This document shows, in pieces, positions 7,958 through 10,336 of a stretch of 10,336 bases of DNA (the stretch's first letter is position 1; every line of letters begins with the position of its first letter). Where the stretch lies: positions 1 through 10,336 of the forward strand of contig JAHEYM010000105.1 of assembly GCA_023251595.1 (NCBI GenBank). The letters run 5' to 3'. The stretch is from Bacteroidota bacterium. GTDB taxonomy: Bacteria; Bacteroidota; Bacteroidia; AKYH767-A; JABDAW01. Position numbers and translations under genes: made by a program. Below the pieces are notes generated by a model, which ran no database searches, was not told the DNA's origin, and saw only the letters and a list, made by a program, of their open reading frames with translations.

Positions 7958-7996
7958 TAATTCAGCCAAATAATTTTTATAAAGGCGATTTATTCT

Positions 7997-8203
7997 TCAG
8001 TGAACAAACTTCCTTACCAACAGCACGAAAACTATTGACAAGACAAGCGTCGTCGAGAATATCTGCAACACAAAATTATTGTGTGTTACAATTCCGTAAG
8101 TAATAATCAAACAATAAACAAGCAGACTGACACACATTAAAAGTGTCATCGCACCTTTTTCGAATGCTTTTTCTTCTGCTGCCTGAGGGCTGTTGAGATT
8201 CAT
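7997..8203 (-). CDS. Small hypothetical membrane protein, two predicted helices
   Basis: This is a 68-aa frame on the strand of folP, starting 88 bases after the folP stop. A short polar N-terminus (MNLNSPQAAEEKAFEKG) is followed by two hydrophobic stretches, about residues 19-40 and 46-63, and a basic end, RKFVH. This is a sensible small inner-membrane protein, and the hydrophobic pattern is not a shadow of any other gene because the interval is otherwise free. I do not recognise a family. It could be co-transcribed with folP; no clear terminator separates them. The region to its left (7958-7996) is the convergent gap after the kinase gene and holds no strong hairpin. Confidence 0.55.
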   Translation of the reverse strand: MNLNSPQAAEEKAFEKGAMTLLMCVSLLVYCLIITYGIVTHNNFVLQIFSTTLVLSIVFVLLVRKFVH

Positions 8204-8291
8204 CTTGTTGAGGGGTTTAGTGTATTGAGCAAAAATATTTCAATCCGAACCACAACAAAATGATGGTGCTCACTAAAAAGTGTGATAAAAG

Positions 8292-9149
8292 TCAGCTATG
8301 AAATTTCTGCACTAATCGTATAGTCTCCATCGCTTCACGCACATCATGTACACGGAGAATTGAAGCATGATGAAGAAGTGCGATAGTATGAAGAACTGTG
8401 GTACCATTCAGTGCATCGTCTGGCCCAACACCGATTACTTTGTTAACCATAGATTTACGGGAGAGTCCAACCATTATCGGACAATCGAGCATTCTGAGAA
8501 GTGAAAGCTTTCGTAACAGTGTATAATTATGCTCAACAGTCTTCCCAAATCCGAAACCGGGATCTATGATTACATCCGCAAGTCCGATCGATTGTAGTTT
8601 TTTGAGCCTGAGCAGCAAAAAGTCCATCACCTCAGCTACAATATCATCGTAGTGCGGGTCTTGCTGCATATCGCCAGGTGTTCTCTGAATGTGACTCAGC
8701 ACGTACGGAACGCCAAGTTCAGCAACTGTATCAAGCATGAAAGGATCCATCGTTCCTCCTGAAATATCGTTAATCATCGCAGCACCGCACGCCACTGCCT
8801 CTTTCGCAACTTCCGACCGGAAAGTATCGACGGAAATCGGTGTTTCGGGAAAAGAGTCGTTGAGGAGTTTCAATGTCGGGAGAAGCCGGTTCAACTCTTC
8901 AGAAACGGAAATTTCTTTGGCTCGGGGACGCGTTGAAACAGCACCCAAATCAATGATGGATGCACCCTCTGAAACCAGTTTATTTGCTTGAGTAAGAACT
9001 TGATCCTCAGATGAATATTTGCCTCCATCGTAAAATGAGTCGGGTGTTATATTAAGAATACCCATGACAAAAGGTGTCTCAAGACTGAATAATTTGCCCT
9101 TCAACCGGATGAAATTCCTGCTAAAAAAAACTGTATCTTCGGCCGTCAT
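8292..9149 (-). CDS. folP: Dihydropteroate synthase
   Basis: This cytosolic enzyme of folate synthesis condenses 6-hydroxymethyl-7,8-dihydropterin pyrophosphate with p-aminobenzoate to give dihydropteroate. The 285-aa length is normal. Diagnostic motifs are MGILNITPDSFYDGG (29-43, Asn33), STRP (72-75), ISVDT (Asp108), MINDISGG (Asn127), DPGFGFGKT (Asp196), GLSRKSM (Lys232) and RVHDV (Arg266, His268), so the pterin and phosphate contacts known for the family are in place. The substrate loop 2 reads DLGAVSTRPRA where most homologues have D(V/I)GG.STRPGA, and SHIQRTPGD stands where MHM(R/K)GTPQ is usual; both are unusual but not obviously disabling. The start ATG 9149 gives a standard N-terminus. 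It is transcribed divergently from the BT_3928-like gene and has its own candidate promoter. Confidence 0.95.
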   Translation of the reverse strand: MTAEDTVFFSRNFIRLKGKLFSLETPFVMGILNITPDSFYDGGKYSSEDQVLTQANKLVSEGASIIDLGAVSTRPRAKEISVSEELNRLLPTLKLLNDSFPETPISVDTFRSEVAKEAVACGAAMINDISGGTMDPFMLDTVAELGVPYVLSHIQRTPGDMQQDPHYDDIVAEVMDFLLLRLKKLQSIGLADVIIDPGFGFGKTVEHNYTLLRKLSLLRMLDCPIMVGLSRKSMVNKVIGVGPDDALNGTTVLHTIALLHHASILRVHDVREAMETIRLVQKFHS

Positions 9150-9223
9150 TATGGGTTCATATTAAATAAATCACTTTTGTCTTTTCCAAAGTGAAACTAC
9201 ATGGAGAATCACTTCTGAAGCGG

Positions 9224-9252
9224 CAAAGGTACATGAAAAAGAATAATTCAAA
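9224..9252 (-). promoter_or_regulatory. Candidate folP promoter
   Basis: On the minus strand TTTG (9252-9249) is followed after 17 bases by TACCTTTG (9231-9224), a perfect TAnnTTTG. The spacing is at the short end of that reported for Bacteroidota promoters. It predicts a 5' leader of about 70 nt ahead of ATG 9149. The rest of the 130-base divergent interval (9150-9279) shows no clear plus-strand -7 box. Confidence 0.45.
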
Positions 9253-9279
9253 TTCAATCGGGTTGAGGAAATAATATAT

Positions 9280-10336
9280 ATGAGAAGTTTAATTAATATC
9301 CTCACAGTAATTAGCAGATTATTTGTTGGAATACTTTTTATTCTTTCAGGATTAATTAAGGCAAATGATCCGCTTGGTTTTGGTTATAAGCTTCAGGAAT
9401 ATTTTGAAGTATTTCACATACCTTGGTTAAAGGATTATGGAACTGCATTCGCTATATTTATTTGTGCACTCGAAATCGGTTTAGGGGTTGCACTTCTTAT
9501 CGGATATCGTCAGAAACTGATGGCGTGGCCATTGCTTTTGCTTATAGTTTTCTTTACATTCCTCACTTTCTATTCAGCATATTTTAACAAAGTGACTGAT
9601 TGCGGTTGTTTTGGTGACGCGTTGCATCTCACACCCTGGCAGTCTTTCGGAAAAGATCTCATACTTCTTATCCCCATCATTTTAATATTTATAAGACGAA
9701 ACAATATTTTACCACTCTTCGGACCTGCACCGGGACTGAGTATTACTTTATTGGGATTTGGAGTTTCCACGATCTTCTCACTTTACTGTTACAGACATTT
9801 GCCAGTCATCGATTTCAGACCTTTTAAAATCGGAACGAATATTCCTGATGCAATGAAAATGCCTCCCGGCGCAGTGACAGACAGTTTCACAACCGTTTTG
9901 AAATATAAGAATCTGAAAACGGGGGAATTGAAGGAATTTAATCAACAGAATTTCCCGTGGCAGGATACTGTGAATTGGAAATGGGATACAACCATCAACA
10001 AAAAGATCAGAGAAGGATACAAAACTCCTATACATGATTTCTCGCTTACTGACCTCAATGGTGGAGATGCGGATGAAAAACATGTAAAATATACAAAGAA
10101 ATTTCTCTCGAATCCTGATTATAGTTTCTTTCTCATCTGCTATGATCTTCAAAAAACTGAAAATAATCAGGAGTTGATGAAGAAAATAAATTCATTTTAT
10201 GATGAATGTACAAAAGCACAAATCGATATGATCGCACTTTCAGCTTCAGTGCCGGCAACGGTCGATAAATTCAAACACGAACAGCAGGCTCTTTACGATT
10301 TTTATACGGTGGATGAAACTACGCTGAAAACCATGA
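9280..10336 (+). CDS. BT_3928-like DoxX/MauE-type membrane protein, 3' end cut by window edge
   Basis: ATG 9280 opens a frame of 352 codons that runs off the right edge without a stop. The N-terminal part has about five hydrophobic segments (near residues 8-27, 54-76, 80-101, 124-139, 153-170), as in DoxX/MauE-like quinone- or thiol-linked membrane proteins. It also has the characteristic strings GLIKANDPLGFGYKL (24-38) and VTDCGCFGDALHLTPW (105-120), with Cys108 and Cys110 as a possible redox pair. After residue 178 the protein is soluble (DFRPFKIGTNIPDAMKMP...) and ends in a region with thioredoxin-like spacing (FFLICYDL, then IDMIALSAS), though no CxxC is seen in the part present. This matches proteins annotated as BT_3928 family in Bacteroidota, where they lie near folP and usually tpiA; the exact function is unknown. 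The start is supported by the GAGG at about 9265 and by family length. Confidence 0.85.
   Translation, partial: MRSLINILTVISRLFVGILFILSGLIKANDPLGFGYKLQEYFEVFHIPWLKDYGTAFAIFICALEIGLGVALLIGYRQKLMAWPLLLLIVFFTFLTFYSAYFNKVTDCGCFGDALHLTPWQSFGKDLILLIPIILIFIRRNNILPLFGPAPGLSITLLGFGVSTIFSLYCYRHLPVIDFRPFKIGTNIPDAMKMPPGAVTDSFTTVLKYKNLKTGELKEFNQQNFPWQDTVNWKWDTTINKKIREGYKTPIHDFSLTDLNGGDADEKHVKYTKKFLSNPDYSFFLICYDLQKTENNQELMKKINSFYDECTKAQIDMIALSASVPATVDKFKHEQQALYDFYTVDETTLKTM

Noticed and set aside
9778..10152. 124-codon minus-strand open frame
   Set aside because: It is antisense to the BT_3928-like gene, whose reading frame continues unbroken with recognisable family motifs.

Overview
The window looks like a chromosomal segment from a member of the Bacteroidota. 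Four things point there. A secreted protein ends in a type IX secretion (T9SS, Por-type) sorting domain. A DoxX/MauE-like membrane protein of the BT_3928 type lies beside folP. Perfect Bacteroidota -7 boxes (TAnnTTTG) sit upstream of several genes. The coding sequence is A+T-rich with little Shine-Dalgarno signal. I cannot place it below phylum with confidence.

Layout. The left edge (1-1398, minus strand) carries most of an AAA ATPase of the DUF4143 type, cut by the window edge. Positions 1399-1780 have no gene but hold a tRNA 3'-end fragment (1492-1516) followed by a strong hairpin with a T-run (1531-1578). Together these look like the original 3' end and terminator of a tRNA-Pro-type gene, left behind by an element integrated on the left side. 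Next come three plus-strand genes: an ORF6N-domain protein with a 37-bp near-perfect palindrome inside its coding sequence, a secreted delta-60 repeat protein with a T9SS tail, and a very large CheB-CheR-PAS-histidine kinase-receiver fusion (4148-7957). A minus-strand pair follows: folP (dihydropteroate synthase) and, downstream of it, a possible small two-helix membrane protein. Diverging from folP is a BT_3928-like membrane protein that runs off the right edge.

How the parts relate. From folP rightwards the region looks like ordinary core chromosome. From the left edge to the tRNA remnant it looks accessory. The middle genes do not form one clear pathway. The CheB-CheR-kinase protein has no chemoreceptor, CheA or CheW gene near it in this window, so it is probably a stand-alone sensory protein with its own promoter. 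I did not find an obvious new multigene system. The best candidates for a second look are the palindrome inside the ORF6N gene and the tRNA remnant that predicts an element boundary.
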